NCBI RefSeq assembly: GCF_037201975.1
Contig: NZ_CP147520.1
Span: forward strand, 5,270,001 to 5,334,000
Reading direction: 5' to 3'
Source of the DNA: Streptomyces sp. TG1A-60
Lineage (GTDB): Bacteria > Actinomycetota > Actinomycetes > Streptomycetales > Streptomycetaceae
DNA: 64,000 nucleotides
In this document: positions 36,050 through 44,171 of the stretch, in pieces
Layout of the letters: each line of letters starts with the position of its first letter
Numbering within the stretch: the stretch's first letter is position 1
Translations under genes and position numbers: made by a program
Notes under the pieces: model-generated
What the model saw: the letters and a program-made list of their open reading frames with translations, nothing else
What the model was told of the DNA's origin: nothing
Databases searched by the model: none

Positions 36050-36913
36050 ATGCGACTCGACACCGAGGAGTACGCATACAGCGTCAATTTCATGTGCGGT
36101 CGGCTCGGCGTATCCAGATCCGGCTACTACGACTGGCGCTCCCGCCCGGAATCCGCGACAGCCCAGCGGCGCGAAGATCTGAAATTGCTCATCGAGAAGG
36201 CCTTTGACATGTCCGACAGCACCTACGGGCACCGGCGCATCCAGGCCCAGCTGCATCGCTGGGGCGTTGCCGCAGGCGTGGAGCTGGTCCGCCGCCTCAT
36301 GCGCGAACTGGGCCTGGTGCCCTGCCAGCCACGCCCGAAGAGGTTCAACCTCACTCAGGCTGCGGCCGGCCAGGTGCCAGACCTCGTCGGCCGCGCCTTC
36401 ACCGCGGATGCGCCCGGTGAAAAGCTCGTCGGCGACATTACCTATATCGCGACCGGGGAAGGCTGGCTGTACCTCGCGACGGTCATCGACTGTTGCACGA
36501 AAGAAGTGATCGGCTACGCGATGGACGACCACTACCAAACTCCGCTGATATCCAGGGCGATCCGCAACGCGGCACGGAACAGGAACCTCTCGGCCGGCGC
36601 GATATTTCACTCGGACCGTGGCAGCAACTACATGTCAGCCGAGTTCGGGAAGACGCTCGACCGGTTCGGGCTCCGCAGATCTTCCGGTCGCACCGGGATC
36701 TGTTTCGACAACGCCATGGCCGAATCATTCTTCGGTGCCCTGAAGAATGAGCGCGTATCAAGGGTGACTTACCTGACCCGCGAAGCCGCCCGGCAGGACG
36801 TCACTCGCTACATCGAATTCTGGTACAATCGCAAACGCCTCCACTCGGCGGTGGGCTACCGCCCTCCGCGCGAAGTCCACGCCGAGTACGAGAAGTTGCG
36901 AATCGCCGCGTGA
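36050..36913 (+). CDS. IS3 transposase OrfB (integrase core)
   Basis: 287 residues from the first ATG; the frame is open upstream through the OrfA end (KYEFIDEMRLDTEEYAYSVNFMCGRLGVSRSGYYDW), as expected for an OrfAB fusion by -1 shift. Catalytic residues: LVGDITYI (Asp), IFHSDRGSNY (Asp) and NAMAESFFGALKNE (Glu). Complete and probably active. Confidence 0.93.
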   Translation: MRLDTEEYAYSVNFMCGRLGVSRSGYYDWRSRPESATAQRREDLKLLIEKAFDMSDSTYGHRRIQAQLHRWGVAAGVELVRRLMRELGLVPCQPRPKRFNLTQAAAGQVPDLVGRAFTADAPGEKLVGDITYIATGEGWLYLATVIDCCTKEVIGYAMDDHYQTPLISRAIRNAARNRNLSAGAIFHSDRGSNYMSAEFGKTLDRFGLRRSSGRTGICFDNAMAESFFGALKNERVSRVTYLTREAARQDVTRYIEFWYNRKRLHSAVGYRPPREVHAEYEKLRIAA

Positions 36914-36956
36914 AATAGACGGTCAGAAGCCTGTCCGGAAACCGCGAGGCCCCTCA

Positions 36957-37020
36957 CTTGGCCCTCAGTGCGACGGACAACGGACCCGACGACCCACCCT
37001 CCGCACACGTCGTCCACTGA
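36957..37020 (+). pseudogene. Tail of a third integrase gene, truncated by IS3
   Basis: Directly after the IS end the frame reads LALSATDNGPDDPPSAHVVH then TGA, which parallels the C-terminus of the integrase at 42336 (NALGDQDGDPDGPPSAPVVR) and the read-through tail of integrase 1. The TGACGTTGCCGTCA repeat and a terminator follow at the same distance as in the other two elements. Confidence 0.7.
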
Positions 37021-37039
37021 CGTTGCCGTCAACACGTGA

Positions 37040-37074
37040 GAAGCCCCACCGGACTGACTCTCCGGTGGGGCTTC
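37040..37074. terminator. Bidirectional hairpin between integrase tail and immunity gene c
   Basis: 14-bp stem GAAGCCCCACCGGA, loop CTGACTC. It corresponds to the hairpin at 27428-27461 in element 1. Confidence 0.85.
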
Positions 37075-37077
37075 TGC

Positions 37078-37545
37078 TCATTCATTCAGAAATACCTCGA
37101 TGGCCCGAGCCACCGACGCTGGGGTCGACTCATCATGTGGATCATCCATTCCGAGCATTGGTAGATCCAGCGCCACGCTTACCGAGTCTCCGAATTCATC
37201 CCTCACCGTTCTGAGAGACTGGAGCACAGCATAATAGGCAGGGCTGATTTGCTCGAAATCTTCCCTGATGGAGAATTCCCCGTCCCGTTCAACGATCGGA
37301 CGAAACGGCGGGACGACAATCCACTCCGGCAAGCCGTCACCTCTCGAATTCGACAATACCTGCGCGGTCTCTCTGTTCGGCCTGCCGCCGTAGCGGTCGA
37401 ATGCCCAAACTCCAGACATCACAAGCACGTCAGTCCGAATCGAGCGGCTACTTTCGTTTACGAACTCGATCGCCATCGATTCAGGCAGCAGCCTCGACCA
37501 GCGGTCCAGGGTCGATTGCTGGAGGGACGTCACGTAGATCTTCAT
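37078..37545 (-). CDS. Candidate immunity protein c
   Basis: 155 residues, ATG 8 bases after the stop of tip c. MKIYVTSLQQSTLDRWSRLLPESMAIEFVNESSRSIRTDVLVMSGVWAFDRYGGRPNRETAQVLSNSRGDGLPEWIVVPPFRPIVERDGEF...LDLPMLGMDDPHDESTPASVARAIEVFLNE. Acidic alpha/beta protein of no family that I recognise. GC content is clearly lower than in the neighbouring chromosome, as for the other tip and immunity genes. Called by position. Confidence 0.6.
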   Translation of the reverse strand: MKIYVTSLQQSTLDRWSRLLPESMAIEFVNESSRSIRTDVLVMSGVWAFDRYGGRPNRETAQVLSNSRGDGLPEWIVVPPFRPIVERDGEFSIREDFEQISPAYYAVLQSLRTVRDEFGDSVSVALDLPMLGMDDPHDESTPASVARAIEVFLNE

Positions 37546-37553
37546 CGATTCAC

Positions 37554-37949
37554 CTAAGGGATCGGCATGGAGGGAAGGATACGAACTCGGCCGATCGTAC
37601 TCATTGAATCCTTCCAGAGCGCGAAGGCATCGATTCCTCCACCGCCGTCAGCGAGATGCTCAATCCTACTCTCCGCAGGAATGTGTTCGGTTCTGATTAC
37701 GCCACGCACCAGCGTGTAGGCGCCTTCGTCAGGGAACGTCGCATGGGCGGACCTGGCATAGAGAGCTGCACCCTCTGGAGTCGAAGAGAAGTACTTCGAT
37801 TCGATGCCCCGCGGATTCTGAAAGCGTCGAGTGTCTAAAAGTTGCTTCATCTCGTCATCCTTCACGGCACGGTAGACATATTGCTCACCGTCTTTGAGCT
37901 TGCTTCCCCCGCAATTGTGAACCAGGACCGGCGTAGCACCCGCGAGCAC
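37554..37949 (-). CDS. Orphan toxin tip c (ADP-ribosyltransferase-like), attached to a Hint C-terminus
   Basis: Leftward frame from the core: LAGATPVLVHNC then GGSKLKDGEQYVYRAVKDDEMKQLLDTRRFQNPRGIESKYFSSTPEGAALYARSAHATFPDEGAYTLVRGVIRTEHIPAESRIEHL. The YRAV...RF...KYFSSTPEGAALYA pattern resembles small ADP-ribosyltransferase-like toxins. An in-frame TAG lies just upstream of the core, so no translation is expected here. Excision of element 2 would join it in frame to the full-length RHS gene. Confidence 0.6.
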   Translation of the reverse strand: MLAGATPVLVHNCGGSKLKDGEQYVYRAVKDDEMKQLLDTRRFQNPRGIESKYFSSTPEGAALYARSAHATFPDEGAYTLVRGVIRTEHIPAESRIEHLADGGGGIDAFALWKDSMSTIGRVRILPSMPIP

Positions 37950-37961
37950 ATAGTAGGTGTG
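37945..37961 (-). other. Candidate attachment core, element 2, distal side
   Basis: Complement of CACACCTACTATGTGCT, identical to the core in the full-length RHS gene at 44587. One flank is tip c and the other is the element arm with the repeat at 38051. Confidence 0.65.
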
Positions 37962-38050
37962 CAGGCCAAGCCGCCCCTACCTGCAAGTCTGCTGGTCAGC
38001 GGGCGATTTGACAGTCGCCGGATGTTCGTGCTCGTGCGCTGGAGTCTGCT

Positions 38051-38075
38051 GGTGTTGCCGTCACTACTGCCGTCA
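38051..38075 (-). repeat. Attachment-arm repeat of element 2
   Basis: Complement begins TGACGGCAGTAGTGACGGCA; one base different from 34494-34518 and at the same distance (about 90 bases) from its core. Confidence 0.6.
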
Positions 38076-38119
38076 GTGGTCTACACCGCCTGGGGAATTC
38101 CAAGAATTCCGAATGCGTG

Positions 38120-38356
38120 TCAAGCGGCTTTGTCGTGCGGGGTGAGGCTGATGGTCAGGTCGGCGCCGAGAGCCTGAGCCAGGCGGCGCAGGAGGGGAAG
38201 CGTGGGCACGGTCCCGCCGCCTTCGAAGCGGGAGATCTGCGGCTGCTTCATCCCGCACCGCTCGGCCAGCTCGGCCTGGGACAGCCCGAGCTCGATGCGC
38301 CGGTCGTGGACGAGTTGCCCGAGCTCACGGGCGAGCGCGGAAGGCGGGTCCTGCAT
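38120..38356 (-). CDS. XRE-family HTH protein (HigA/antitoxin-like)
   Basis: 78 residues: ALARELGQLVHDRRIELGLSQAELAERCGMKQPQISRFEGGGTVPTLPLLRRLAQALGADLTISLTP. A single XRE helix-turn-helix with the LTISL tail of antitoxin-type members. It follows the HigA-like gene on the same strand after 14 bases, so the three small genes 39089-38120 form one unit. It could be a second antitoxin or a regulator of the element. Confidence 0.8.
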   Translation of the reverse strand: MQDPPSALARELGQLVHDRRIELGLSQAELAERCGMKQPQISRFEGGGTVPTLPLLRRLAQALGADLTISLTPHDKAA

Positions 38357-38370
38357 GGTTCCTCCCCGCC

Positions 38371-38709
38371 TCAGGCCGCTGGGGCGACGATGGTGACGGT
38401 GGGCTCGTCTCCGCCGGCGAGGTGCACGTCCACCGTGAGGTCCAGTGCGCGGGCCAGGCGCATGATGACCGCGATGGGCGGCAGCTCGGTGGCCGTCTCG
38501 ATGCCTTCGATGTCCTCGACGTCGACGTGCATGCGCTCGGCGAGGTCGGCCTCGCTCAGCCCGAGTTGCTTACGCCGGTCGTAGACGGCCTTGCCCAACG
38601 TCATGGCGAGCCCGGCCTCTTCGTAGACCCGGTCGTACTCGGGGTCAGCGTCCAGGTGTTCGCCCAGTAGCTGGCGGTGGCGACGGGTCCTCCATTCGCT
38701 GTGGTTCAT
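38371..38709 (-). CDS. XRE-family antitoxin of a HigBA-like pair
   Basis: 112 residues; HTH in the middle (MTLGKAVYDRRKQLGLSEADLAERMHVDVEDIEGIETATELPPIAVIMRLARALDLTVDVHLAGGDEPTVTI). ATGA overlap with the preceding RelE-like gene. The toxin-first order is typical of HigBA. Expected to bind the toxin and the shared promoter. Confidence 0.78.
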   Translation of the reverse strand: MNHSEWRTRRHRQLLGEHLDADPEYDRVYEEAGLAMTLGKAVYDRRKQLGLSEADLAERMHVDVEDIEGIETATELPPIAVIMRLARALDLTVDVHLAGGDEPTVTIVAPAA

Positions 38710-39089
38710 CGGTTCTCCTTGAGGTTGCGGCTGTAGAGGTCGTGCTCGGCGGCGGCTTCATGCTCTGCCTCGCACAATCGCTGTGCGGCGTGGGCGCGGT
38801 CCACTTCGGCCTGCTCGCGCATCTTGGTCTTGCGGAACACGGTGAGCAGCACGACACGTCGGCCGGGCGCCAGCCAGTAGGTGATCCGCTGATGGGCATC
38901 GCCCAGGCGGAAGCGCAGCTCGCGGAGTTTGCCGCCCAGGTGGCGGGAGTGCGGTTCGTCGAGGGTGGTGGGCTGCTCGGCGAGCAGGTCGGCGACGCGT
39001 TCGGCCTGCTTGTAGTGATGGGCGGGAATGCTCTCCAGCCACAGCCGCACCTCCGGCTCGATCTCGATCGAGTACCGCCCGCTGTCCAT
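38706..39089 (-). CDS. RelE/HigB-family toxin (Gp49-like)
   Basis: 127 residues from ATG at 39089: MDSGRYSIEIEPEVRLWLESIPAHHYKQAERVADLLAEQPTTLDEPHSRHLGGKLRELRFRLGDAHQRITYWLAPGRRVVLLTVFRKTKMREQAEVDRAHAAQRL. KLRELRF...RITYW...RVVLLTVFRKTKM is the phage-derived Gp49-like/HigB pattern; such toxins cleave ribosome-bound mRNA. Together with the overlapping XRE gene it probably stabilises the integrated element. A C-terminal helical extension of about 25 residues is longer than usual. Confidence 0.82.
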   Translation of the reverse strand: MDSGRYSIEIEPEVRLWLESIPAHHYKQAERVADLLAEQPTTLDEPHSRHLGGKLRELRFRLGDAHQRITYWLAPGRRVVLLTVFRKTKMREQAEVDRAHAAQRLCEAEHEAAAEHDLYSRNLKENR

Positions 39090-39669
39090 ATCGCCGATGA
39101 TATATGGCACGGGGTGCGAGAGCGCGACTTCGTAGTTCAGGTCGTGTGCCGTCGCCGCGATCGCAGCCACTCCAGCGTCACACACCCCCGTACTCCCCCC
39201 TTCGTCCTGATGCCACGGCGCCGCCGCAAACCAGCGGCAACCTGCCGAGGCGGTGCAGGGGCGGCTTCTTTCGGCGGGATCGGGAGCGGGAGAGGCAGCG
39301 TACGGCCGGGCTGGTGCGTCGCCCAGTCTGGCGGCGCGGGTCCGGGGCGGGAGGAGTCGGCCCCGACGGGCGGGCGTGAGGGTCGGCCCCCTGGTCGGCC
39401 ATGTGCCTGTGATCCGGCCGTAGGACGGTCGTGGGCGACAACTTGCTCCGCCAGGAGCCCGGTTCCGGCTATCCCGGCAATCTGGCCGGTTGCCGCTCGC
39501 AGTCCTGGACCGTCCCCTTGCCGGGGCGACCGGCCTCCCGAGCGAACGGCGGGCTTGTCGGCGACGGCGGTCAGCCAATGCGGGCGAGGCCCGCCTTGAA
39601 CCTCGTAGAGAAAATCTGAACGCACGCCCCGGGCGGCCCGGTGTGTCCCGGACCGCCCGGCATGGTGGG
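39090..39669. other. Spacer of about 580 bases with a probable terminator
   Basis: No gene that I can support. Near 39625-39660 an imperfect GC hairpin (CCGGGCGG-CCCGG / CCGGACCGCCCGG) probably terminates the GntR gene. The sequence TATATGGCAC-type AT-rich patch just upstream of 39089 may be the promoter of the HigBA-like unit. Confidence 0.45.
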
Positions 39670-40101
39670 TCAGCGGCCCCGCCCACCGCCGCCCGACTCC
39701 AGCGCCTCGACACGAGCGCAAAGGTCGGTGATTTGCTCGACGGCGTCGGCCAGTGCCCGTTCCAACGCCTCGACGCGGGCCGCCGCCTCGCTGACGAGTG
39801 CGGTCGCCTCCGGGCTGTCGAGGTCATCAGCATCGTCTACGCCGTGGTCGCGGTGGGCGACGAAGGCACCCTTGCCGGGGCGGGAGACCGCCCACCCGTC
39901 CTGTTTCAGCAGGGCCATGGCCTTCTGCACAGTCAGGCTCGAGGCCCCGAACTCCTGCATCAGCATGGCCTGCGTCGGCAGCGCGTCCCCCGGCCGCAGC
40001 CCGCCGGAGCGGATCCGCTCGCGCACGGTCTCGGCAACGACCTCGAACGTCAGCGGTACCCCGCTGCCCGCCTGCCTGCGCCCGCGCCTCGCCGCCACCA
40101 C
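39670..40101 (-). CDS. GntR-family regulator (KorSA-like) of element 2
   Basis: 143 residues: winged HTH (LTFEVVAETVRERIRSGGLRPGDALPTQAMLMQEFGASSLTVQKAMALLKQDGWAVSRPGKGAFV) followed by a short C-terminal coiled coil (SEAAARVEALERALADAVEQITDLCARVEALES) instead of a ligand-binding domain. In pSAM2-like elements such a GntR protein (KorSA) represses replication and excision genes. It is divergent from rep, with a 320-base control region between them. Confidence 0.85.
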   Translation of the reverse strand: MVAARRGRRQAGSGVPLTFEVVAETVRERIRSGGLRPGDALPTQAMLMQEFGASSLTVQKAMALLKQDGWAVSRPGKGAFVAHRDHGVDDADDLDSPEATALVSEAAARVEALERALADAVEQITDLCARVEALESGGGGRGR

Positions 40102-40423
40102 GCCCGGTCACCCCCCCGCTTTCCACGCCCTCTACCAGCACAATCCGGCCCGGCCAAACCGGGAAACCGGCCCCACACTACCCGCGCCCCACCGCCCACA
40201 GAAAGGAATGAGGAGGGATGCACTTGAATGCGCCAGTGGGGCGATGTTAACGTCACGCACTCGCCGGTGATCATCACCGCGCCCCGCCGACCAGCCCTCA
40301 CTGGTCCGGCCCCCGCGCCCAACTCCGAGGCGCCCCGTTCCCCTGTGAGCCGATCGCTTCGGCCTGCCCACGCCATCCCGCGCCGTACCGCTTCCGCGCT
40401 CCCGCCGAAAGGCCTCTTTCCGT
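40102..40423. other. Divergent control region GntR / rep-xis-int
   Basis: Spacer between the GntR gene and the replication initiator. No gene supported. It should hold the divergent promoters and GntR operator; GATGTTAACGTCACGC near 40243 contains the dyad GTTAAC and is the best candidate site. Confidence 0.4.
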
Positions 40424-42148
40424 ATGCCCGCACAGCTTCAACTCTCGTATCCCGCGACCGTTCCAACCGCCTCGCGTCCGTCGTCGGCGTTCACGGCACC
40501 GACCTGCCCGGCGGACGTCACCGCCTCTGCGGCGGCAGGGCGGGCGCTGGAGCGTCGCGCCCGGCTCACCGCCAAGCTGGCGAAGCTCGCCGCCACCGGC
40601 CAACTCGCAGCCCTCGCACGACAGATAACCGGACTCGGCGGCTGCGCGCACCCGATCCGCCTGACCGGGCACCGTACGCGCCTGGACGCCGTTACCGGTG
40701 CGATCCTCGACCACTTCGACTCCGGCCGACTCCCGGCGGGCGAACTGCTGGTCCGCTGCGGCAACCGCCGTGCCACCCGCTGCCCGGCCTGCTCCACCGT
40801 CTACCGCTACGACACCTACCAGCTCATCGCCGCCGGACTGCGCGGCGGCAAGACCGTCCCCACAAGCGTCGCCGTGCACCCGCGCGTGTTCGCCACCCTC
40901 ACCGCGCCCGGCTTCGGGCCCGTCCACAACCAGCCCGACACCGGCCGTTGCCACTGCGGCCAGGTCCACCCCGACGACGACCCGCTCCTCGGCACCCCGC
41001 TCGACCCCGAGCGCTACGACTACACCGGCGCGGTGCTGTGGAACGCGCACGCCCCGGCCCTGTGGGCCCGCTTCACCACCCACCTGCGCCGCGAGATCGC
41101 CAAGGCCGCCGGGCTCACGCAACGGACCCTGCGGGACCACGCCACTCTCTCGTACGCGAAGGTCGCCGAGTACCAGAAACGGGGCCAGGTCCACTTCCAC
41201 GCCGTCATCCGCCTCGACGGCCCCACCGGCCCCACCAGCACCCCGCCCGCCTGGGCCACCACCCAGCTCCTCGACCACGCCGTCCGCGCCGCCGCCGCAG
41301 GCACCCGCGTCCACCACGAGGGCGAACCGTCGAAGCAACCGCAGCCCGCCGGGGACATCTCCGCGTTCCAGCCCCAAAACTCAGATCGGGCAGAGCGGTT
41401 GGTGTTCCGGCTCGGGCGGCAGATCGACATCCGCGCAATCCGCGGCACCAACTTCGCCGGCGGCCCGGTCACCGACCGGCACGTCGCCGCCTACATCGCC
41501 AAGTACGCCACCAAGGGCGCCGAGACCATCACCGGCACCCTCGACCGCCGACTCCGCCTCCTCGCCGAGCTGCACAAGTACGACATCACCGACCACGCCC
41601 GCCGCATGATCCACACAGCCTGGCACCTCGCCACCAACCGCCGGCACGCCCACCTCCGCCTGCGCCAATGGGCCCACATGCTCGGCTTCCGCGGCCACTT
41701 CTCCACCCGCACCCGCCACTACTCCACCACCCTCGCCCACCTCCGAGCCGAACGCACCACCTGGCGAACCGGCCGACCCGACACCCAGACCCCAACCCCG
41801 GCGTCGGCTGAGACGCAGACCGGCCAGACGGACGGCAGTCAGGTCAGCGACGACGCCGGACACCTCACTGACCTGGCCGCCGGTCACCGCAACATCGCCG
41901 GTCAGCGCGTGGATTCGGACACGATGCTGGTCATCTCCCACTGGCAGTTCGCCGGAACCGGCCTCCTGCCCGAACTCGAACACCTCGCCGACCTCCTGGC
42001 CGCAAAACGGCAGACCCGGCCCGAACAACCGACCCGAACCCGCCACTCGGAGCGCCGAGGTGACCGCGCCGGTCAGTCCGCCGGTCACCCGGTCGGCCAC
42101 GCCACTCATCGGCTGACCAGCACTGTCCGGACGGGGGCCCTCGCGTGA
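40424..42148 (+). CDS. RepSA-type replication initiator
   Basis: 574 residues. Zinc-binding-like Cys patch (RCGNRRATRCPACSTVYRYDTYQLIAAGLRGGKTVP near 105), HPRVFATLTAPGFGPVHN, CHCGQVHP, then the HUH-like motif VHFHAVIRLDG near 250 and AAYIAKYATKGAETITGTL near 355, which holds the likely nicking Tyr. C-terminal region is Thr/Gln-rich. Such proteins start rolling-circle replication of excised actinomycete integrative elements. Coupled to xis by GTGA. Confidence 0.88.
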   Translation: MPAQLQLSYPATVPTASRPSSAFTAPTCPADVTASAAAGRALERRARLTAKLAKLAATGQLAALARQITGLGGCAHPIRLTGHRTRLDAVTGAILDHFDSGRLPAGELLVRCGNRRATRCPACSTVYRYDTYQLIAAGLRGGKTVPTSVAVHPRVFATLTAPGFGPVHNQPDTGRCHCGQVHPDDDPLLGTPLDPERYDYTGAVLWNAHAPALWARFTTHLRREIAKAAGLTQRTLRDHATLSYAKVAEYQKRGQVHFHAVIRLDGPTGPTSTPPAWATTQLLDHAVRAAAAGTRVHHEGEPSKQPQPAGDISAFQPQNSDRAERLVFRLGRQIDIRAIRGTNFAGGPVTDRHVAAYIAKYATKGAETITGTLDRRLRLLAELHKYDITDHARRMIHTAWHLATNRRHAHLRLRQWAHMLGFRGHFSTRTRHYSTTLAHLRAERTTWRTGRPDTQTPTPASAETQTGQTDGSQVSDDAGHLTDLAAGHRNIAGQRVDSDTMLVISHWQFAGTGLLPELEHLADLLAAKRQTRPEQPTRTRHSERRGDRAGQSAGHPVGHATHRLTSTVRTGALA

Positions 42149-42336
42149 CCGCCGGCACCGAACTCCTCACCGTCCCCCAGGTCATGGAACGCCTCCAACT
42201 CGGCCGCACCGCTGTCTACGACCTCATCCGCACCCGGCAACTCCCCTCCATCACCCTCGGCCGCGCCCGCCGCATCCCCGCCCCCGCGCTCGACTCCCTC
42301 ATCACCACCCGACTCGAACAGGAAGCCGCCGCCTGA
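42145..42336 (+). CDS. Excisionase of element 2
   Basis: 63 residues from GTG at 42145: LLTVPQVMERLQLGRTAVYDLIRTRQLPSITLGRARRIPAPALDSLITTRLEQEAAA, a HTH_17 winged helix nearly identical in its core to that at 28777. Overlaps rep (GTGA) and the integrase start (TGATG), so rep, xis and int form one translationally coupled operon. Confidence 0.9.
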   Translation: MTAGTELLTVPQVMERLQLGRTAVYDLIRTRQLPSITLGRARRIPAPALDSLITTRLEQEAAA

Positions 42337-43622
42337 TGACCACGCCCCGCGACACCCCCGCCTCTCACCGTGTGCGCGCCAACGGCGACGGCACTGTCTA
42401 CCAGCGCAAGGACGGCCGCTGGGAAGCCGCCGGATACGTCCTCGCCCCCGGGAACACCCGCAAGCGGGTCCGCGTCTACGGCACCACCCGCAAGGAAGCT
42501 CTGGCCAAGCTCACCGAGAAGATTGCCGCCAGCAACCGCGGCCTCCCCGTCCCTTCCGCTCAGGGCAGCGTGGCCGCGTATCTGACGTACTGGCTGGAGA
42601 ACGTCGCCGTACATCAGCTCCGCGAGAACACCCACACGCGATACGCCGCCTGCGTCGACCGGTACCTGATCCCCGGCCTGGGCAAGAAGAGGATCACCAA
42701 GATCACCGCCAAGGACGTCCGCACCTGGCTCAACCAGCTCCGCACCACCTGCCAGTGCTGCGCACGCGGCATCGACGCCGACCGCGATCAGCCCCGCTGC
42801 TGCGCCGCCGGAGCATGCTGCTCCAAGCGGCTCTCCCCACTGACGCTCACGTACATCCACTCCGTACTCAAGTCCGCCCTGGAGCACGCCGTCCGCGAGG
42901 AAGAGATCCCGCGCAACGTCGCCCGCAACGTCCGCACCGGCACGCCCCGACCCCGCCGCTTCGAGCCCCTCACCGCCGACGAGGCCCGCCAGTTCCTCAC
43001 GGCCACGCGCGGACACCGGTTGCACGCGCTGTTCGAACTCGCCCTCCACACCGGACTCCGCAAGGGCGAACTCCTCGGCCTGCACTGGGAAGACCTCGAC
43101 CTCGGCTCGGGCACCGCCGCAATCCGTCGCACCCTTCAGCGCACCAGCGCAGGCGGGCTCACCACGCTGCCCACCAAGACCCGGGCCTCTGAGCGCCGCA
43201 TCGCCCTCCCCGCCCGCTGCCTCCAGTCGCTGAAGCACCACCACGAACAGCAGCAGCACGAGTGTGAGGCCGCAGGCACCACGTGGCAGCACAACGGGCA
43301 CGTCTTCACCACTCCCCAGGGCAGGCCGATCGACCCGACCAACCTCACCCGCACCTTCACCACACTCCTCCGCAAGGCCGGCCTCCGCCGCATCCGCTTC
43401 CACGACCTCCGCCACTCGACCGCCACCCTGCTCCTGGAACAGGGCGTCGAACTCGTCGTCATCAAGGAACTCCTCGACCACGCCCACATCGGCGTCACCG
43501 CCACCGTCTACGCCCACGTCCGACTCCGACTCCAGCGCCAAGCCATCGACACCCTCAGCAACGCCCTCGGCGACCAGGATGGCGACCCCGACGGCCCGCC
43601 CTCCGCACCCGTTGTCCGCTGA
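42336..43622 (+). CDS. Tyrosine recombinase (integrase) of element 2
   Basis: 428 residues. N-terminal DNA-binding part TVYQRKDGRWEAAGYVLAPGNTRKRVRVYGTTRKEAL, Cys-rich insert (CQCCARGIDADRDQPRCCAAGACC), catalytic TGLRKGELLGLHWEDLDL, FHDLRHSTATLLLEQG and HAHIGVTATVYAHV with the Tyr nucleophile. The C-terminus continues to GPPSAPVVR. It lies with its 3' end towards the Imm10-like gene, about 970 bases from the core at 44587, so core and integrase are separated by the tip cassette, an unusual layout. Confidence 0.94.
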   Translation: MTTPRDTPASHRVRANGDGTVYQRKDGRWEAAGYVLAPGNTRKRVRVYGTTRKEALAKLTEKIAASNRGLPVPSAQGSVAAYLTYWLENVAVHQLRENTHTRYAACVDRYLIPGLGKKRITKITAKDVRTWLNQLRTTCQCCARGIDADRDQPRCCAAGACCSKRLSPLTLTYIHSVLKSALEHAVREEEIPRNVARNVRTGTPRPRRFEPLTADEARQFLTATRGHRLHALFELALHTGLRKGELLGLHWEDLDLGSGTAAIRRTLQRTSAGGLTTLPTKTRASERRIALPARCLQSLKHHHEQQQHECEAAGTTWQHNGHVFTTPQGRPIDPTNLTRTFTTLLRKAGLRRIRFHDLRHSTATLLLEQGVELVVIKELLDHAHIGVTATVYAHVRLRLQRQAIDTLSNALGDQDGDPDGPPSAPVVR

Positions 43623-43645
43623 CGTTGCCGTCAGCGTTGCCGTCA
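43616..43645. repeat. Tandem TGACGGCAACG repeat beside integrase 2
   Basis: Complement of the 30-base repeat at 27471-27500 with one base difference. It overlaps the integrase stop. Candidate arm-type sites. Confidence 0.6.
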
Positions 43646-43650
43646 AACGC

Positions 43651-43694
43651 CATATGGGCCCCGCCCGGAAGTCATTCCGGGCGGGGCCCATATG
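43651..43694. terminator. Strong hairpin after integrase 2
   Basis: Perfect 20-bp stem CATATGGGCCCCGCCCGGAA with loop GTCA, between the convergent integrase and Imm10-like gene. Confidence 0.92.
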
Positions 43695-43749
43695 CATTGA
43701 TCTGGACGGCCAGCGTCAGCGTATAGCGAGAAACTCACTCACCAGACGG

Positions 43750-44169
43750 CTACTCGGAAACGTTCAGTCCGATCAGTTCTGGTCGCTTCTCGGGGGCTCC
43801 CCAGTCCAAGATCTCACGTAGCTTCATGGACAGGTTCGTGATGTCAACTCCCGAATCACGCAGGTCCACTTCCACGACAGCCGAGATTTCAAGAATCTCC
43901 GCGTCTTCAGCTGTGAACTCCAGGTCCAGCATCGCGCCGTTAAGCCGCACGCGCCGCAGACAGCCGTAAACCGTGAACCCCTGCTCGTTCGAGACGTTGT
44001 AGGAGTCCATTCCAGACTGCACTTCCTGCTCGTCTGGCTCATAGGTGGATCGCTGGATCGAGAATGATCTCTGAACGCCAGCGTCGTCGATCCCGCTGAC
44101 GCCTACCTCAAGCGCCTCCTCGTCCTCGTAGTCCTCAAAGAACCCGACCTCTGTGGCGGTCAGCCTCAT
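43750..44169 (-). CDS. Imm10-like immunity protein for the deaminase tip
   Basis: 139 residues from ATG at 44169, five bases after GAGAGG and 2 bases past the RHS stop; an ATG at 44190 inside the RHS gene is an alternative. MRLTATEVGFFEDYEDEEALEVGVSGIDDAGVQRSFSIQRSTYEPDEQEVQSGMDSYNVSNEQGFTVYGCLRRVRLNGAMLDLEF. The DEQEVQSGMDSYNV...YGCLRRV part matches my memory of the Imm10 family of polymorphic-toxin immunity proteins. Acidic, cytoplasmic. Position behind the toxin end supports the role. Confidence 0.75.
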   Translation of the reverse strand: MRLTATEVGFFEDYEDEEALEVGVSGIDDAGVQRSFSIQRSTYEPDEQEVQSGMDSYNVSNEQGFTVYGCLRRVRLNGAMLDLEFTAEDAEILEISAVVEVDLRDSGVDITNLSMKLREILDWGAPEKRPELIGLNVSE

Positions 44170-44171
44170 CT

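Larger units (their letters stand above)
35666..36956 (+). mobile_element. IS3-family insertion sequence
   Basis: 1291 bp with TG...CA ends. Inverted repeats begin TGAGGGGCC at both ends and share GTTTCCGGACAGGC further in, with three mismatches in between. It contains orfA and orfB with a -1 overlap. No target duplication: the left flank is the group II intron remnant and the right flank an integrase tail, so DNA beside it was probably deleted. Confidence 0.9.
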
